From AWTP1-13 sp963775835 (GTDB lineage: Bacteria > Pseudomonadota > Alphaproteobacteria > Rhizobiales > Hyphomicrobiaceae): a DNA stretch of 64,000 nucleotides. The notes below the pieces were generated by a model that was given only the letters and a program-made list of their open reading frames with translations, was not told the origin of the DNA and did no database searches. Positions 63,601 through 64,000 of this stretch are shown piece after piece. Made by a program: the position numbers and the translations under genes. Every line of letters begins with the position of its first letter. The first letter of the stretch is position 1. Location: assembly GCA_963775835.1 (NCBI GenBank), contig CAVZKV010000013.1, forward strand, positions 376,069-440,068, read 5' to 3'.

Positions 63601-64000
63601 CATCCTGCTCGACACCTGCGAGTCGGGCGCGCTGGTGGCCGGGCATGCACGCTCGCGCGCGGACGCGCCGGCTTCCGAAGCCGCAGTCGGGCGGCTGCAC
63701 GAGGCGACCGGGCGCCCGGTGCTCACCGCTGCGGCTGCCGGCCAGTTCGCCCACGAGGGCCTCATCGGTGAGACCGGCGAGCGGCACGGGGTCTTCACCT
63801 GGGCACTACTCGACGCCCTGCGCAAGGGCGATGCCAACGGCAACGGCACCATCGAGCTGTCCGAGCTGGTGCGGCACGTGCAGAGCATGGTGCCGAAGAT
63901 CGCCGCCGACTTAGGGGGTGCTGGCCGCGCTGCAACCTCCGAGCCGGTGTTCGGCAAGCAGGCGGCGCGCTTCGGGTCCCGCGGCGAGGATTTCGCCGTG
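60664..64000 (+). CDS. WD40-repeat and caspase-like (peptidase C14) protein, truncated by the window
   Basis: ATG 60664 opens a leader (RCSRPIPQALTLGCALLGFL), but the mature protein is read one frame over from about 60746 (VEAQEHAKIEIVPNIPHS). One extra G near 60745 explains this. Fourteen WD repeats follow (HSDAVTSVAFSPDGARLLSG ... TLKLWDAASG), enough for two seven-bladed propellers, to about 62640. A linker and a caspase-like domain follow (KPKLHILAIGINAYVDKGW), with catalytic His in FAAGHGTSENG and Cys in ILLDTCESGAL. The frame is open at 64000, so the C-terminus, often TPR, is unseen. Exported signalling or proteolysis is likely. Confidence 0.85.

Noticed and set aside
61435..63787. Long minus-strand frames of 261 and 382 residues at the right end
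   Set aside because: They are antisense to the WD40 and caspase domains; their apparent repeats only mirror the WD repeats.

Overview
The window is GC-rich chromosomal DNA. Its gene content (many 'LLARADEVIE'-tailed ABC substrate-binding genes, a DUF1127-like gene, a WD40-caspase protein, short dispersed repeats) suggests a Bradyrhizobium-like member of the Hyphomicrobiales. That placement is inference; there is no rRNA or tRNA here to fix it. It reads as an accessory, island-like region: catabolic and redox genes in small units, separated by insertion sequences, repeats and gene fragments.

Layout. 0-12 kb: a GMC oxidoreductase, a broken LuxR-type regulator, an EthD-like protein, a cytochrome P450, a DUF1254 protein, a lone plsX and a two-subunit GMC dehydrogenase with three apparent frameshifts. 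12-20 kb: small genes and remnants, then an IS1111/IS110-type element (16.36-18.13 kb), repeats and substrate-binding genes. 20.3-25 kb: a group II intron whose reverse transcriptase is split by a 2.8-kb serine-recombinase element. 25-29 kb: a BTAD/TolB/TPR regulator divergent from small envelope genes. 29-34.5 kb: two substrate-binding genes, copies of a 170-bp MITE-like repeat and a second IS1111-type element (32.46-34.25 kb). 34.5-43 kb: amidase, LysR regulator, vanadium-haloperoxidase-like protein, cupin, VOC, DUF899 and FAD monooxygenase. 43.6-46.7 kb: a sugar-type ABC importer without its ATPase. 47-54 kb: ZIP-transporter fragments, an acetolactate-synthase-like enzyme, cytochrome P460, VOC protein, MsrB-MsrA and an NmrA-like protein. 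54-60.6 kb: small secreted peptides, uncharacterised small genes and an ArsR-SRPBCC pair. 60.6 kb to the end: a long WD40-caspase protein that runs off the window.

The most interesting signal is in the two IS1111-type elements. Each carries about 500 bp of conserved non-coding DNA after its transposase. The parts that differ between the copies match each copy's own insertion-site flanks, with two opposed guides in a predicted internal loop and a shared AG core. A second pair of guides matches the element's own ends and changes with them. This is the layout expected of a bridge RNA/seekRNA, read directly from two natural insertions, one of which also has an empty-site relative at 19.5 kb.

About ten genes look complete except for one single-base shift each (three in the GMC pair). 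This could be real decay or residual indel errors in the assembly, and it affects how those genes should be read.
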